A DNA stretch of 64,000 bases from the NCBI RefSeq assembly GCF_008107625.1, contig NZ_SDKK01000005.1, positions 150,222 through 214,221 of the forward strand, read 5' to 3'. The notes under the pieces were generated by a model, which had not been told where the DNA came from, ran no database searches, and saw nothing but the letters and a program-made list of their open reading frames with translations. Every line of letters starts with the position of its first letter. Positions within the stretch are counted from its first letter, which is position 1. The translations under genes were made by a program, and so were the position numbers. This DNA comes from Zoogloea oleivorans (lineage in GTDB: Bacteria; Pseudomonadota; Gammaproteobacteria; Burkholderiales; Rhodocyclaceae). Below are positions 42,471 through 52,938 of this stretch, in pieces.

Positions 42471-44102
42471 TTACATGTTCGGGTAGTTAGGCCCGCCGCC
42501 GCCTTCCGGTACGGCCCAGTCGATGTTCTGGGTCGGGTCCTTGATGTCGCAGGTCTTGCAGTGCAGGCAGTTCTGAGCGTTGATCTGCATGCGCGGGCCG
42601 CTCGGGTCCTCGACGATTTCATACACGCCGGCCGGGCAGTAGCGGGTTTCCGGTGCGTTATAGAGAGCCAGGTTGGTCGCAATCGGCACCGACGCATCCT
42701 TCAGGCGCAGGTGGCAGGGCTGCTCCTCGGCGTGGTTGGTGGCCGAGATGAACACCGACGAAAGACGGTCGAAGCTGATCTTGCCGTCCGGCTTGGGATA
42801 GACGATGGGCGCGCAGTCGGACGCCTTCTTGAGCTGGGTGTGGTCGGCGTGGTGATGCAGGGTCCACGGCGCCCGGCCCTTGAGCAGGTAGGTATCGAGC
42901 GCGCTGTAGGCGATGCCGCCCAAGAGGCCCCAGCGGAAGCTCGGGCGGATGTTGCGCACCTGGTAGAGCTCGTCCCACAGCCAGCTTTGCTTGAGGCGTT
43001 CGGCGTAGCCGAGCACTTCGGGGCCGGTCTGGCCATCGAAGGTGAGATGGGTGAACAGCGCTTCCGCCGCCTCGATGCCCGATTTCATGGCCATGTGGGT
43101 GCCCTTGACCTTGGGCACGTTGAGGAAGCCGGCGGTGTCGCCGACCAGCAGGCCGCCCGGAAAGCTGAGTTTGGGCACCGACTGGAAGCCGCCTTCGTTG
43201 AGCGCCCGCGCGCCGTAGGAAATGCGCCGGCCGCCCTCGAAGACCTTGCGGATCTCCGGGTGGGTCTTGAAACGCTGGAATTCCTCGTAGGGCGACAGGT
43301 GCGGGTTGCTGTAGTCCAGCCCGACCACGAAGCCTACTGCCACCTGGTTGTTCTCGAGGTGATACAGGAAGGAGCCGCCATAGACGTCGGTGGACACGGG
43401 CCAGCCGACGGTGTGCATGGTCAGTCCGGCCTGGTGCACCTCGGGGCGCACTTCCCACAGTTCCTTGATGCCGATGCCGTAGGTTTGCGGGTCGGCGCCG
43501 TCGCGCAGATTGAATTTGCTGAACAGACCCTTGGTCAGCGAGCCGCGGCAGCCTTCCGAGAACACCGTCTGGCGGGCGTGCAGCTCGATGCCGGGCTGGT
43601 AGTTGGGGCCGGGCTCACCGTTCTTCTCGACACCCATGTCGCCGGTGGCGATGCCCTTGACCGAGCCGTCCGCGTTGAAAAGCACTTCGGAGGCGGCGAA
43701 GCCCGGGTAGATCTCGACGCCCAGCGCCTCGGCCTGCTCACCCAGCCAGCGCACCACGTTGCCGAGGCTGACGATGAAGTTGCCCTCGTTGTGCATCTGC
43801 GGCGGGGTGGGTAGCTTGTAAGCCTTGTCGGTGGTGAGGAACAGGAAACGGTCGGCCGTCACCGGTGTGTTGAGGGGCGCGCCGCGCTCCTTCCAGTCGG
43901 GAAACAGCTCGGCCAGCGCGCGGGGCTCGATGACCGCCCCGGACAGGATGTGGGCGCCGACTTCGGAACCCTTCTCCACGACGCATACCGAAAGCTCCTT
44001 GCCGGCCTTCTCGGCCAGTTGCTTCAGGCGGATCGCCGTCGTCAGCCCCGAGGGGCCGGCACCGACGATTACCACGTCGTATTCCATCGCTTCACGCGTC
44101 AT
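42471..44102 (-). CDS. Electron transfer flavoprotein-ubiquinone oxidoreductase
   Basis: 543 residues. FAD-binding GxGxxG as [37 protein letters not shown], the quinone-binding hydrophobic segments in the middle, and the C-terminal [4Fe-4S] cluster motif [17 protein letters not shown] with a further Cys upstream in YCPAGVYE. It passes electrons from reduced ETF to the quinone pool at the inner membrane. It sits downstream of etfBA and an acyl-CoA dehydrogenase. Start 44102 has a GGAG ribosome-binding site; ATG at 44087 is an alternative. Confidence 0.96.
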   Translation of the reverse strand: MTREAMEYDVVIVGAGPSGLTTAIRLKQLAEKAGKELSVCVVEKGSEVGAHILSGAVIEPRALAELFPDWKERGAPLNTPVTADRFLFLTTDKAYKLPTPPQMHNEGNFIVSLGNVVRWLGEQAEALGVEIYPGFAASEVLFNADGSVKGIATGDMGVEKNGEPGPNYQPGIELHARQTVFSEGCRGSLTKGLFSKFNLRDGADPQTYGIGIKELWEVRPEVHQAGLTMHTVGWPVSTDVYGGSFLYHLENNQVAVGFVVGLDYSNPHLSPYEEFQRFKTHPEIRKVFEGGRRISYGARALNEGGFQSVPKLSFPGGLLVGDTAGFLNVPKVKGTHMAMKSGIEAAEALFTHLTFDGQTGPEVLGYAERLKQSWLWDELYQVRNIRPSFRWGLLGGIAYSALDTYLLKGRAPWTLHHHADHTQLKKASDCAPIVYPKPDGKISFDRLSSVFISATNHAEEQPCHLRLKDASVPIATNLALYNAPETRYCPAGVYEIVEDPSGPRMQINAQNCLHCKTCDIKDPTQNIDWAVPEGGGGPNYPNM

Positions 44103-44133
44103 TGCTGTCTCCGAACAAAAAGGGGCGGTCAGC

Positions 44134-44202
44134 CTGTGGGTCGGACTTCAGTCCGACAAACCCAGGCTGAACGTGCGCTGCCGGATTGAAGTCCGACCTG
44201 CA
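44134..44202. repeat. REP-like palindromic element, copy 2
   Basis: CTGTGGGTCGGACTTCAGTC at the left, and inverted GGATTGAAGTCCGACCTGCA at the right. It lies in the 106-bp gap between the acyl-CoA dehydrogenase and ETF-QO genes. The left 24 bases are exactly the reverse complement of 61897-61920. Confidence 0.82.
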
Positions 44203-44208
44203 AAAGGC

Positions 44209-45999
44209 TTAAAAAAGGGCTTCTTCCAGGGCCAGCACCGACTCGGCGCCATTCACGATGGCATCCCGATAGGCGTTGGCCTCGGGAATCACGTGCTGGG
44301 CGAAGTAGCGGGCGGTGACCAGCTTGGCCTTGTAGAAGTCGCCGTCGGCTTCGTCCACCCGGCCGGCGGCGATCTGCGCGGAGCGGGCCATCAGCCAGCC
44401 GCCGACGACGATGCCGGTGAGCTTGAGGAAGGGCACCGAGCCGGCCGCGGCGGCCTGCGGGTTGGCGTCGTAGTTGTTGAGCAGCCAGGTGGTGGCTTCG
44501 TCCAGCGCGGCGATGCCGTCGCCGAGGGCTTCGGCCAGGCCCTTGAGGGTCGGGTTGTCGGTGGCGCGCAGGGCGGCCCCGGTTTCGGCGATGTCGGCGA
44601 GCAACTGTTGCATGCTCTTGCCGCCTTCCTTGGCGGTCTTGCGACCGATCAGGTCGTTGGCCTGGATGGCGGTGGTGCCTTCGTAGATGGTGACGATGCG
44701 GGCGTCACGCATGTACTGGGCGGCGCCGGTTTCCTCGATGAAGCCCATGCCGCCGTGCACTTGCACGCCGTTCCAGGTAATGCCCTGGGCGTTCTCGGTG
44801 CACCAGCCCTTGACCACCGGGGTCAGCAGTTCGAGGCGGGTCTGGTTGGCCTTGCGCACGTCGGCGTCGGGGCTGCTCTTGGCGCGGTCCATGCAGCCAG
44901 CCACGTAGTAGGCGATGGCGCGGCCAGCCTCGGTGCGGGACTTCATGTCCATCAGCATGCGGCGCACGTCGGGGTGGTGCAGGATCGGCTTCTTCTCGCC
45001 GGACTTGTCGCCGATGATCTTGCCCTGGATGCGGTCGCGGGCGTAGGCCAGGGCGTGCTGGTAGCTGCGCTCGGAGACGCCGACGCCTTCGAGGCCGACG
45101 TTGAGGCGGGCGTGGTTCATCATCGTGAACATGTATTCGAGGCCGCGGTGCGGCTCGCCGACCAGATAGCCGATGGCGCCGCCCTTGTCACCGAAGGACA
45201 TGACGGCGGTAGCGCTGCCGTGGATGCCCATCTTGTGTTCGATGGAGGCGCAGATCAGGTCGTTGCGCTCGCCCAGGCTGCCGTCGGCATTGACCAGGAA
45301 CTTCGGCGCGATGAACAGGGAGATGCCCTTCACGCCCGGGGGCGCGTCCGGCAGGCGGGCCAGCACGAGATGGACGATGTTCTCGGCCATGTCGTGTTCG
45401 CCCCAGGTGATGAAGATCTTGGTGCCGCTGATGGCATAGCTGCCGTCGCCGCGGGGCTCGGCCTTGCTGCGGATGGCGGCCAGGTCGGAACCGGCCTGCG
45501 GCTCGGTGAGGTTCATGGTGCCGGTCCACTTGCCGGACACCATGTTCGGCAGGTAGGTGGCCTTGAGTTCGTCGGAACCGTGGTGGGCGATGGCTTCCAC
45601 CGCGCCCAGCGTGAGCATCTGGCACAGCGAGAACGAGATGCTGGCCGACTTCCACATTTCCAGCACGGCGGTGGACACCGTGACCGGCAGGCCCTGGCCG
45701 CCGAACTCGGTGGAGGCGGGCATGCCGTTCCAGCCGGTTTCGCAGAAGGTCGCGTAGGCTTCCTTGAAGCCGTCGGCGGTGGTGACCACGCCGTCTTTCC
45801 ACTTGTTGCCCTGGCGGTCGCCAACGGCGTTGAGCGGGTCGACCACTTCGGTGGCGAACTTGCCGGCTTCGTCGAGGATGGCCTCGACCAGATCGATGGA
45901 GACGTCTTCGTTGCCGGGCAGGGTGACGATGTCTTGCAGGCCGGCCAGCTCGTTCATGGCGAACAGCATGTCCTTGACGGGGGCGATATAGGTGCTCAT
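44209..45999 (-). CDS. Acyl-CoA dehydrogenase (large, C-terminally extended type)
   Basis: 596 residues, longer than the classical 380-residue enzyme because of an added C-terminal domain. N-terminal, middle (MNLTEPQAGSDLAAIRSKAE, FITWGEHDM) and C-terminal flavin domains are present. The catalytic base is the Glu in VTIYEGTTAIQANDLIGRK. This AidB/DmdC-like subgroup includes methylthiopropionyl-CoA dehydrogenases, but most members act on fatty acyl-CoA. Gives electrons to the ETF encoded just upstream. Located between etfA and ETF-QO on the same strand. Confidence 0.93.
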   Translation of the reverse strand: MSTYIAPVKDMLFAMNELAGLQDIVTLPGNEDVSIDLVEAILDEAGKFATEVVDPLNAVGDRQGNKWKDGVVTTADGFKEAYATFCETGWNGMPASTEFGGQGLPVTVSTAVLEMWKSASISFSLCQMLTLGAVEAIAHHGSDELKATYLPNMVSGKWTGTMNLTEPQAGSDLAAIRSKAEPRGDGSYAISGTKIFITWGEHDMAENIVHLVLARLPDAPPGVKGISLFIAPKFLVNADGSLGERNDLICASIEHKMGIHGSATAVMSFGDKGGAIGYLVGEPHRGLEYMFTMMNHARLNVGLEGVGVSERSYQHALAYARDRIQGKIIGDKSGEKKPILHHPDVRRMLMDMKSRTEAGRAIAYYVAGCMDRAKSSPDADVRKANQTRLELLTPVVKGWCTENAQGITWNGVQVHGGMGFIEETGAAQYMRDARIVTIYEGTTAIQANDLIGRKTAKEGGKSMQQLLADIAETGAALRATDNPTLKGLAEALGDGIAALDEATTWLLNNYDANPQAAAAGSVPFLKLTGIVVGGWLMARSAQIAAGRVDEADGDFYKAKLVTARYFAQHVIPEANAYRDAIVNGAESVLALEEALF

Positions 46000-46024
46000 G
46001 GCGTGTTCCTTGCGAATTCGGTGT

Positions 46025-46960
46025 TTAGAGGGCGGCGACGAGTTGCGGGACGGTCTCGAAGAGATCCGCCACCAGGCCGTAGTCGGCCACCTGGAAGATC
46101 GGGGCTTCCGGGTCCTTGTTGATGGCGACGATCACCTTGGAATCCTTCATGCCGGCCAGGTGCTGGATGGCGCCGGAGATGCCGACCGCGAGGTAGAGCT
46201 GCGGGGCGACGATCTTGCCGGTCTGGCCGACCTGGTAATCGTTGGGCACGTAGCCCGCATCGACTGCCGCGCGGCTGGCGCCCATGGCGGCGCCGAGCTT
46301 GTCGGCGAGGGGTTCGAGGACGGCCCGGTAGTTGTCGCCGCTGCCCATGCCGCGGCCACCGGAAACGATGATCTTGGCGGCGCCGAGTTCGGGGCGGGCC
46401 GACTTGGTGAGTTCGCGGCCAATTACCTTCGACTGGCTCAGCTCGGCGCCGGCGGCGATGGCTTCGACGCTGGCAGAGCCACCTTCAGTCGCCGCGTCGA
46501 AGGCGGTGGTGCGCACGGTGATGACCTTGATGCTGTCGGACGACTTGACCGTGGCCAGCGCGTTGCCGGCGTAGATCGGGCGCACGAAGGTGTCGGCCGA
46601 TTCGATGGCGGTGATTTCGGAAATCTGCGCCACGTCGAGCAGCGCAGCGACGCGCGGCAGGATGTTCTTGCCAAAGGTGGTGGCGGGGGCCAGCACGTGG
46701 CTGTAGCCGCTGGCCTTGATCACGTCCACCAGCAGGGCGGCGACGTTTTCGGCGCCCTGTTCGGCGTAGGGGGCCGCATCGGCGACCTTGACCTTGGTGA
46801 CGCCGGCCAGCCTGGCGGCGGCTTCGGCGGCACCGCCGCAGTTGGCGCCGGCGATCAGCACTTCGACGTCGCTACCGAGCTTCAGGGCGGCGGTGACGGT
46901 GTTGAGGGTGGCGGCCTTGAGGCTGCCGTTGTCGTGTTCGGCGATGACGAGGATGGTCAT
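46025..46960 (-). CDS. etfA: Electron transfer flavoprotein alpha subunit
   Basis: 311 residues: [20 protein letters not shown] start, and the C-terminal FAD-binding signature [20 protein letters not shown] plus [20 protein letters not shown]. Forms a heterodimer with EtfB and carries electrons from acyl-CoA dehydrogenases to ETF-QO. Starts 2 bp after the etfB stop. Standard length. Confidence 0.96.
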   Translation of the reverse strand: MTILVIAEHDNGSLKAATLNTVTAALKLGSDVEVLIAGANCGGAAEAAARLAGVTKVKVADAAPYAEQGAENVAALLVDVIKASGYSHVLAPATTFGKNILPRVAALLDVAQISEITAIESADTFVRPIYAGNALATVKSSDSIKVITVRTTAFDAATEGGSASVEAIAAGAELSQSKVIGRELTKSARPELGAAKIIVSGGRGMGSGDNYRAVLEPLADKLGAAMGASRAAVDAGYVPNDYQVGQTGKIVAPQLYLAVGISGAIQHLAGMKDSKVIVAINKDPEAPIFQVADYGLVADLFETVPQLVAAL

Positions 46961-46962
46961 GA

Positions 46963-47712
46963 TCAGAGCACCTTTGCTTCGTTCTTGAGTTTTTCGACCA
47001 GCTGAGCCACGTCAGCCACCGTTACGCCGGCACTGCGCCTGGCCGGCTCGACCACCTTCAGGGTGGTCAGGCGCGGTGTCACATCCACGCCCAGGTCGAT
47101 CGGCTGCAGCGTATCGAGCGGCTTCTTCTTGGCCTTCATGATGTTGGGGAGCGTTGCGTAGCGCGGCTCGTTGAGGCGCAGGTCGGTGGTGATGACGGCC
47201 GGCAGCGGCAGGGCCAGGGTTTCCAGGCCGCCGTCGATTTCGCGGGTCACGGTGACGCTTTCCGCACCGATTTCCACCTTGGAGGCGAAGGTGGCCTGCG
47301 GCCAGCCGAGGAGCGCGGCGAGCATCTGGCCGGTCTGGTTGGCGTCGTCGTCGATGGCCTGCTTGCCGAGAATCACCAGCTTCGGCTGCTCCTTGTCGAC
47401 AATGGCCTTGAGCAGCTTGGCCACGGCCAGCGGCTGCAGGTCGGCGTCGGTCTCGACCAGGATGCCCCGGTCGGCGCCGATGGCCATGGCGGTGCGCAGG
47501 GTTTCCTGGCACTGGGTGACGCCGGCGGAGACGGCGACCACTTCGGTGGCCTTGCCGGCTTCCTTCAGGCGTACGGCTTCCTCGACGGCGATTTCGTCGA
47601 AGGGGTTCATGGCCATCTTGACGTTGGCCAGTTCGACGCCGGACTGGTCGGCCTTGACGCGGATCTTGACGTTGTAATCAACGACCCGCTTGATCGGTAC
47701 GAGAATCTTCAT
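46963..47712 (-). CDS. etfB: Electron transfer flavoprotein beta subunit
   Basis: 249 residues: [58 protein letters not shown] and the signature segment [20 protein letters not shown]. Binds AMP and part of the FAD. Follows the acyl-CoA synthetase gene by 18 bp. Confidence 0.96.
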   Translation of the reverse strand: MKILVPIKRVVDYNVKIRVKADQSGVELANVKMAMNPFDEIAVEEAVRLKEAGKATEVVAVSAGVTQCQETLRTAMAIGADRGILVETDADLQPLAVAKLLKAIVDKEQPKLVILGKQAIDDDANQTGQMLAALLGWPQATFASKVEIGAESVTVTREIDGGLETLALPLPAVITTDLRLNEPRYATLPNIMKAKKKPLDTLQPIDLGVDVTPRLTTLKVVEPARRSAGVTVADVAQLVEKLKNEAKVL

Positions 47713-47730
47713 GTTTTTGTCTCCGTGGTC

Positions 47731-49371
47731 TTATTCAATGGCCGAGCTGGACTTGGCCTGTTGGCGCAGTACGAACTTCTGGATCTTTCCGGTGGACGTC
47801 TTGGGCAGGACGCAGAATTCCACGTGCTTGGGTACCTTGAAGCGGGCCAGGTGCTCGCGGCAGTGGGCGATGATGTCGTCCACCGTGACCTTGGCGTCTT
47901 CCTTCACCTCAATGTAGGCGGCCGGTACTTCGCCCCACTTCTCGTCGGGCCGGGCGACCACGGCGGCGGTCATTACGGCCGGGTGGCGGTAGAGCACGTC
48001 TTCCACTTCGAGGGAGGAGATGTTTTCGCCGCCGGAAATGATCACGTCCTTGGAACGGTCCTTGATCTTCACGTAGCCGTCCGGGTGCAGCACGGCCAGA
48101 TCGCCCGTGTGGAACCAGCCGCCGGCGAAGGCTTCTTCGGTGGCTTTTTCGTTCTTCAGGTAGCCCTTCATGACCAGGTTGCCGCGGAACATGATCTCGC
48201 CCATGGTTTCGCCATCGGCGGGGACGGGCTCCATGGTTTCCGGATCGAGGACGGTGATGGCTTCCTGCATGTGGTAGCGCACGCCCTGGCGGCCGTTGCG
48301 CTCGGCGCGCTTGTCGATGGGTAGTTCGTCCCATTCCGGGTGCTTGGCACACACGGAGGCCGGGCCATAGGTTTCGGTCAGGCCATACACATGGGTGATG
48401 TCGAAGCCGATGCGCTCCATGCCTTCGATGATCGCGGCCGGGGGCGCAGCACCGGCGATGAGGGCTGCCACCTTGTGATTGATGCCGGCACGCAGGCCTT
48501 CGGCAGCATTGATGAGCATGCCGTGCACGATCGGGGCGCCGCAGAAGTGGCTTACCTTGTGCTCGCGGATCAGTTCGTAGATGAGGGCCACGTCCACCTT
48601 GCGCAGGCACACGTTGACGCCGGCGTTGGCGGCGAGGGTCCAGGCAAAGCACCAGCCGTTGCAGTGGAACAGCGGCAGCGTCCAGAGGTACACCACGTGC
48701 TGCGGCATGCCCCAGCTGATGATGTTCGATGCCGAATTGAGGTAGGCGCCCCGATGGTGGAAGACCACGCCCTTGGGGTTGCCGGTGGTGCCGGAGGTGT
48801 AGTTCAGCGCGATGGCGTCCCACTCGTCGGCGGGCAGCTTCCAGGCGTAGAAGGGGTCGGCGTTGGCGATGAAGTTTTCGTATTCGATCTCGCCGAGGCA
48901 GGTCTTGCCCGGGTATTCGTCGTCCAGTACGTCGATGATCAGCGGCTTGGGGCCTTCGAGCAGTTCGAGGGCCGGCGCGATGATGGCGGCGAATTCGGGG
49001 TCGGTGATCAGCACCTTGGCCTCACCGTGGGTGAGCATGAAGGCGATGGCTTCCGGGTCGAGGCGGGTGTTGAGGGTGTTGAGCACGGCGCCGGTCATCG
49101 GCACGCCGAAGTGGGCTTCGACCATCGCCGGCACGTTGGGCAGCATCACCGCCACGGTGTCGCCACGGCCGATGCCGCGGGCGGACAGGGCGCTGGCCAG
49201 GCGGCGACAGCGCGCGTAGGTCTGGCTCCAGGTGAAGCGGCGGGCGCCGTGGATCACCGACGGGCGGGTCGGGTAGATCTGGGCGGTGCGCTCAAGAAAG
49301 GACAGCGGGGACAGCGGCACGTGGTTGGCCGCGCACTTGTCCAGCCCTTTATCGTAAGGGGTCTTCGACAC
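47731..49371 (-). CDS. Acyl-CoA synthetase (AMP-forming)
   Basis: 546 residues of the ANL superfamily. AMP-binding P-loop YTSGTTGNPKGVVFHHRG, GLTETYGP, and the C-terminal catalytic Lys in PKTSTGKIQKFVLR. Activates a carboxylic acid to acyl-CoA with ATP, probably medium or branched chain; homologues are named 3-methylmercaptopropionyl-CoA ligase by similarity only. Start GTG 49371 is chosen because AGGAGG lies seven bases before it; an in-frame ATG at 49398 precedes that ribosome-binding site. First gene of the run synthetase-etfB-etfA-dehydrogenase. Confidence 0.9.
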   Translation of the reverse strand: MSKTPYDKGLDKCAANHVPLSPLSFLERTAQIYPTRPSVIHGARRFTWSQTYARCRRLASALSARGIGRGDTVAVMLPNVPAMVEAHFGVPMTGAVLNTLNTRLDPEAIAFMLTHGEAKVLITDPEFAAIIAPALELLEGPKPLIIDVLDDEYPGKTCLGEIEYENFIANADPFYAWKLPADEWDAIALNYTSGTTGNPKGVVFHHRGAYLNSASNIISWGMPQHVVYLWTLPLFHCNGWCFAWTLAANAGVNVCLRKVDVALIYELIREHKVSHFCGAPIVHGMLINAAEGLRAGINHKVAALIAGAAPPAAIIEGMERIGFDITHVYGLTETYGPASVCAKHPEWDELPIDKRAERNGRQGVRYHMQEAITVLDPETMEPVPADGETMGEIMFRGNLVMKGYLKNEKATEEAFAGGWFHTGDLAVLHPDGYVKIKDRSKDVIISGGENISSLEVEDVLYRHPAVMTAAVVARPDEKWGEVPAAYIEVKEDAKVTVDDIIAHCREHLARFKVPKHVEFCVLPKTSTGKIQKFVLRQQAKSSSAIE

Positions 49372-49581
49372 TTCTTCTCCTCCTGGTTTTTGCGCCACTA
49401 CTTGATGAGGCGGTGGCTCTGGGGCCTTCCCCTTTGTGGTGTCCGTGACGGACTACCGGGGATCAGGGCGGAGAATCGCAAATAAAGTTGTCGGAACTTT
49501 CGTGAAAATGTACTGAATCTTGTCGAAGCCCGTACGCAGGCCGGCGGCTGGCTAGAATCCCTGAAAAAAGGAGGCAGCGAA

Positions 49582-51609
49582 GTGGCGATGAGCGGGCAGG
49601 ACGGACAGGACGTGGCACAGGCGGACAGCGCCGACGCAGCAGGGGAGGGCACGCTCTCCTTCGATCGGCGCTACCGGGAGATGCTCGGGGCGGGGCTCGA
49701 TCTGCTCGATCAGGGGGTCACCGTTTTCGACGCCGAGTTGCGCATGGTGGCGTGGAACGGAGCCTTCCTGCGTCTGCTGGATTTTCCGGAGTCGCTGGCA
49801 CGGCAGGGCATGTCCTTCGAGGATTTCATCCGTTACAACGCCGAGCGGGGCGATTACGGTCCCGGCGACCCGGCACTGCAGGTGGCCGAGCGGGTGGCCC
49901 GGGCAAAGAGTTTCCAGCCCCACGTCACCGAGCGGGTGCGTCCCAACGGGCAGGTGTTGTCGATCCGCGGCTTTCCCTTGCCGCACGATGGCTTCATCAC
50001 CGTTTATACCGATATCACCGAACAGCGTCGGGTGCAGGCGCAGATCGCCAACCATCAGGCTGAACTCGAAGCGCACATCCGTTCCCGCACCGAGGCCCTG
50101 CGGCGCAGCGAGCAGCGCCTGCGCGAGATTACCGATGCGATTCCCGCCGCGGTGGCCTATTTCGACCGGAGCCTGATCTACCGCTACGCCAACAAGGGCT
50201 ACGCCGACTGGTTCGGCTGGTCGGCTGCCGCAATCGAAGGCACGCAGATCCGTGAAGTGACCGGGCAGGAGGTTTTTGCCATCGTCTCGCCGTATGTGGC
50301 CCGGGCGCTGGCAGGCGAGCAGTTGTCCTACGAATACACCCTCACCGGCCGCGACGGTGCGCCGGCCCATGCCCGCAGCACCCTGGTGCCGGACATTGGC
50401 CCGGACGGCGAGGTGCATGGCTGCTACGTGCACTCGGTGGACGTCACCGAGCAGCGCCACACCCAGGCGGCGCTGGCCCAGGCCCAGAAGATGGAAGCCA
50501 TCGGCCAGCTCACCGGCGGCCTGGCCCACGACTTCAACAACATGCTGACGGTGGTCATCGGCAACCTGGTGGCCCTCAAGGAAAACCATCCGGACGATCC
50601 GCTCACCGAGAACTTTGTCGAGCCGGCCATGCACGCCGCCAACCGGGGCGCCGAACTGATCCGCCGCCTGCTCGGCTTTGCCCGCCGGCAGCCGCTGGAA
50701 CCCAAGCCGCTGGAGGTCAATGAGCTGATCCTCGGCATGTCCAAGCTGATCCGCCGCTCCCTGCCGGGCACCATCGCCGTCAGCACGGCCAGCCGCGAGC
50801 CCTGCCTGGTGGCGATGGTGGATGCCCACCAGCTCGAAAACGCGCTCCTCAACCTGGCCCTTAACGCCCGCGATGCGATGCCTAATGGGGGCGAGCTGCG
50901 TATCGAATCATCGCTCGAGCATCTGGGGGTTCATGCGGCGGCCGACCTGGAGGTGCCGCCCGGCGATTACGTGCAGATCGCCGTCAGCGACAACGGCATG
51001 GGCATGGACGGCAGCACGCTGGCGCGGGTTTTCGAGCCCTTCTTCACCACCAAGCAGTTTGGCATGGGGAGCGGGCTGGGCATGTCGATGGTGTATGGCT
51101 TCACCAAGCAGTCAGGCGGTGGCGTGCGCATCCGCAGCCGGCAGGCACGGGGCACCACGGTGGCGCTGCTGTTGCCCAGCGTGGCCGAAGCCGAGCAGCC
51201 CGACATGCTGCCCGCTGTGCCGAGTGACATCGAACTGGCCGGCAAGCTGGTGCTGCTCGCCGAGGACGATGCCGACGTGCGCGCGGTGGTGCGCATGCAA
51301 CTGGCCGAACTGGGCTGTGTGGTGGTCGAAGCCGAGAATGGGGCCGAGGCTGCCGACCTGGTCGAGAACATTCCAGCCATTGCGCTGGTGATCTCCGACG
51401 TGGTGATGCCGGGAGCCATGGACGGTCGGGCGCTGGCCCGCTTCGTTCGGCGTTTCCGGCCGGATTTGCCGGTTGTGCTGATGAGCGGCTTCGCCGAATC
51501 GCATTTTCAGCCCCACGCCAGCATCGACGCCGACCTGCATCTGCCGTTGCTCGCCAAGCCTTTCTCGCGTGACAAGCTGCTGGCAGCCTTGCGTCCATTC
51601 GCTGCATGA
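49582..51609 (+). CDS. PAS-domain hybrid histidine kinase
   Basis: 675 residues, soluble. Two PAS-like domains (about 30-150, LDLLDQGVTVFDAELRMVAW; and 185-300), a short coiled coil between them, then HisKA with phospho-acceptor His in LTGGLAHDFNNMLTVVIGN, HATPase with SDNGMGM and GSGLGMSM boxes, and a C-terminal receiver (about 555-672) with VLLAEDDADVRAV and Asp in ISDVVMPGAMDG. GTG 49582 follows AGGAGG. The stop overlaps the next regulator as ATGA. Divergent from the acyl-CoA synthetase gene, so that operon is a likely target. Confidence 0.9.
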   Translation: MAMSGQDGQDVAQADSADAAGEGTLSFDRRYREMLGAGLDLLDQGVTVFDAELRMVAWNGAFLRLLDFPESLARQGMSFEDFIRYNAERGDYGPGDPALQVAERVARAKSFQPHVTERVRPNGQVLSIRGFPLPHDGFITVYTDITEQRRVQAQIANHQAELEAHIRSRTEALRRSEQRLREITDAIPAAVAYFDRSLIYRYANKGYADWFGWSAAAIEGTQIREVTGQEVFAIVSPYVARALAGEQLSYEYTLTGRDGAPAHARSTLVPDIGPDGEVHGCYVHSVDVTEQRHTQAALAQAQKMEAIGQLTGGLAHDFNNMLTVVIGNLVALKENHPDDPLTENFVEPAMHAANRGAELIRRLLGFARRQPLEPKPLEVNELILGMSKLIRRSLPGTIAVSTASREPCLVAMVDAHQLENALLNLALNARDAMPNGGELRIESSLEHLGVHAAADLEVPPGDYVQIAVSDNGMGMDGSTLARVFEPFFTTKQFGMGSGLGMSMVYGFTKQSGGGVRIRSRQARGTTVALLLPSVAEAEQPDMLPAVPSDIELAGKLVLLAEDDADVRAVVRMQLAELGCVVVEAENGAEAADLVENIPAIALVISDVVMPGAMDGRALARFVRRFRPDLPVVLMSGFAESHFQPHASIDADLHLPLLAKPFSRDKLLAALRPFAA

Positions 51610-52346
51610 GCGAACCTAGCATCATCATGGTGCATTCCCGGACGCCCGAACTCATTTACGTGGTCGAGGACGAGGCAGACATTGCCCGCCTCATTGCCGG
51701 CACGCTCGAAAAATTCGGCTATCGCGCCGAGCTTTTCCGCACTGCCGAAGCCTTCTTCCACGGCCTGCGCCACAAGGTGCCGGATCTGGTCGTCCTCGAT
51801 CTGGGCCTGCCCGACATGGACGGCATGGCGGTGCTGCAGCAATTGCGCGGCAAGCACACCTGCGGCCTGCTCGTGGTTACCGGGCGCAGCGATATCTACG
51901 ACCGGGTGATGGGCCTGGAGCTGGGGGCTGACGACTACGTGGTCAAGCCCTTCGAGCCGCGCGAGCTTATTGCCCGGGCGCGCAGCATCCTGCGCCGTTA
52001 CCCGGGGCCGCTACAGATGCCGGCCGATCCGCGCTTGCGGGTGGCTGAGTTTGCCGGCTGGCGCTTCGAGCCCGGCAGCAACACGCTGACCAGCCCCGGT
52101 GGCCAGCCGGAAACCCTGAGCACCGCCGAGGCCCAGTTGCTGTCGGTGCTGCTGGCGCATCCCAACCATATCCTCACCCGCGAGCAGCTTCTTGGCGGGC
52201 GCGACGTGTCGGCGCTCGACCGCAGCATCGATCTGCGCATCTCGCGCTTGCGCCGGCGCTTCGAGGAGGACCCGCAGCACGCCAAACTGATCAAGACGGT
52301 GTACGGTGCCGGCTACCTGCTGGCGGCGACGGTTCTGTGGTCCTGA
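51606..52346 (+). CDS. OmpR-family response regulator
   Basis: 246 residues. Receiver (15-130) with YVVEDEADIARL, Asp in LVVLDLGLPDMDGM and Lys in VVKPFEPRELIARA. Winged-helix DNA-binding domain (about 150-242) with LSTAEAQLLSVLLAHPNHIL and RSIDLRISRLRRRFEEDP and the terminal KTVYGAGYLL. Translationally coupled to the preceding kinase (ATGA), so they form a two-component pair with an extra receiver on the kinase. Confidence 0.93.
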   Translation: MSEPSIIMVHSRTPELIYVVEDEADIARLIAGTLEKFGYRAELFRTAEAFFHGLRHKVPDLVVLDLGLPDMDGMAVLQQLRGKHTCGLLVVTGRSDIYDRVMGLELGADDYVVKPFEPRELIARARSILRRYPGPLQMPADPRLRVAEFAGWRFEPGSNTLTSPGGQPETLSTAEAQLLSVLLAHPNHILTREQLLGGRDVSALDRSIDLRISRLRRRFEEDPQHAKLIKTVYGAGYLLAATVLWS

Positions 52347-52450
52347 AGGGCTACCCTGCGTGTGGCAAATGGTCGCAAGGTCGCTGTTGCCGGTAACGCT
52401 TCCGACCCGTCCGCGTTAAGCTCCGGGTCGTCCAATCAAAGGAGTTTCCC

Positions 52451-52930
52451 GTGAGCCTGACGTTCAAGATTGCAGGGCTGGCGTTCGCCGCCGGCCTGTT
52501 TGCCGGCAGCGCGCTGGCTGTCGACCTGGAAGTGACGGCGCCGTGGGTGCGCGGCACGGTGCCGGCCCAGAAGGCCACCGGTGCCTTCATGCAGCTCACC
52601 AGCAAGGCCGGCGTGACGCTGGTCGGGGTGGCCAGTCCGGCGGCCAGCGTGGTGGAACTGCACGAGATGGTGATGGACAACAACATGATGAAGATGCGCG
52701 CGCTGCCGCGCCTCGACGTGCAGGCCGGCAAGCTCGTGGAGCTCAAGCCGGGGAGCTACCACGTGATGCTGATCGACCTGAAAAAGCCCCTGGTCAAGGG
52801 CGAGATCGTACCGATCACCCTGAAGGTGGAAGGCAAGGACAAGAAGGTCGAATTGGTCGAGGTGAAGGCCGAGGTGCGCGATCTTGCCGCTGCTATGGCG
52901 CCGGCCATGGAGCACAAGCATACCCATTAA
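52451..52930 (+). CDS. Periplasmic copper chaperone PCu(A)C
   Basis: 159 residues from GTG 52451. Signal peptide (IAGLAFAAGLFAGSALAVD), then the PCuAC fold. Copper ligands fit the H(M)x10Mx21HxM pattern: ELHEMVMDNNMMKMR and GSYHVMLIDLKKPL. A short His tail (MEHKHTH) may hold extra metal. It delivers Cu(I) to the CuA or CuB site of haem-copper oxidases. Monocistronic, followed by a 28-bp palindrome. Confidence 0.92.
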   Translation: MSLTFKIAGLAFAAGLFAGSALAVDLEVTAPWVRGTVPAQKATGAFMQLTSKAGVTLVGVASPAASVVELHEMVMDNNMMKMRALPRLDVQAGKLVELKPGSYHVMLIDLKKPLVKGEIVPITLKVEGKDKKVELVEVKAEVRDLAAAMAPAMEHKHTH

Positions 52931-52938
52931 GGGTTTGT

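Noticed and set aside
44209..49371. Synthetase/dehydrogenase pair considered as DMSP (dmdB/dmdC) catabolism
   Set aside because: No dmdA or dmdD; the neighbours (ETF, ETF-QO) fit general acyl-CoA oxidation, and the resemblance is at family level only.
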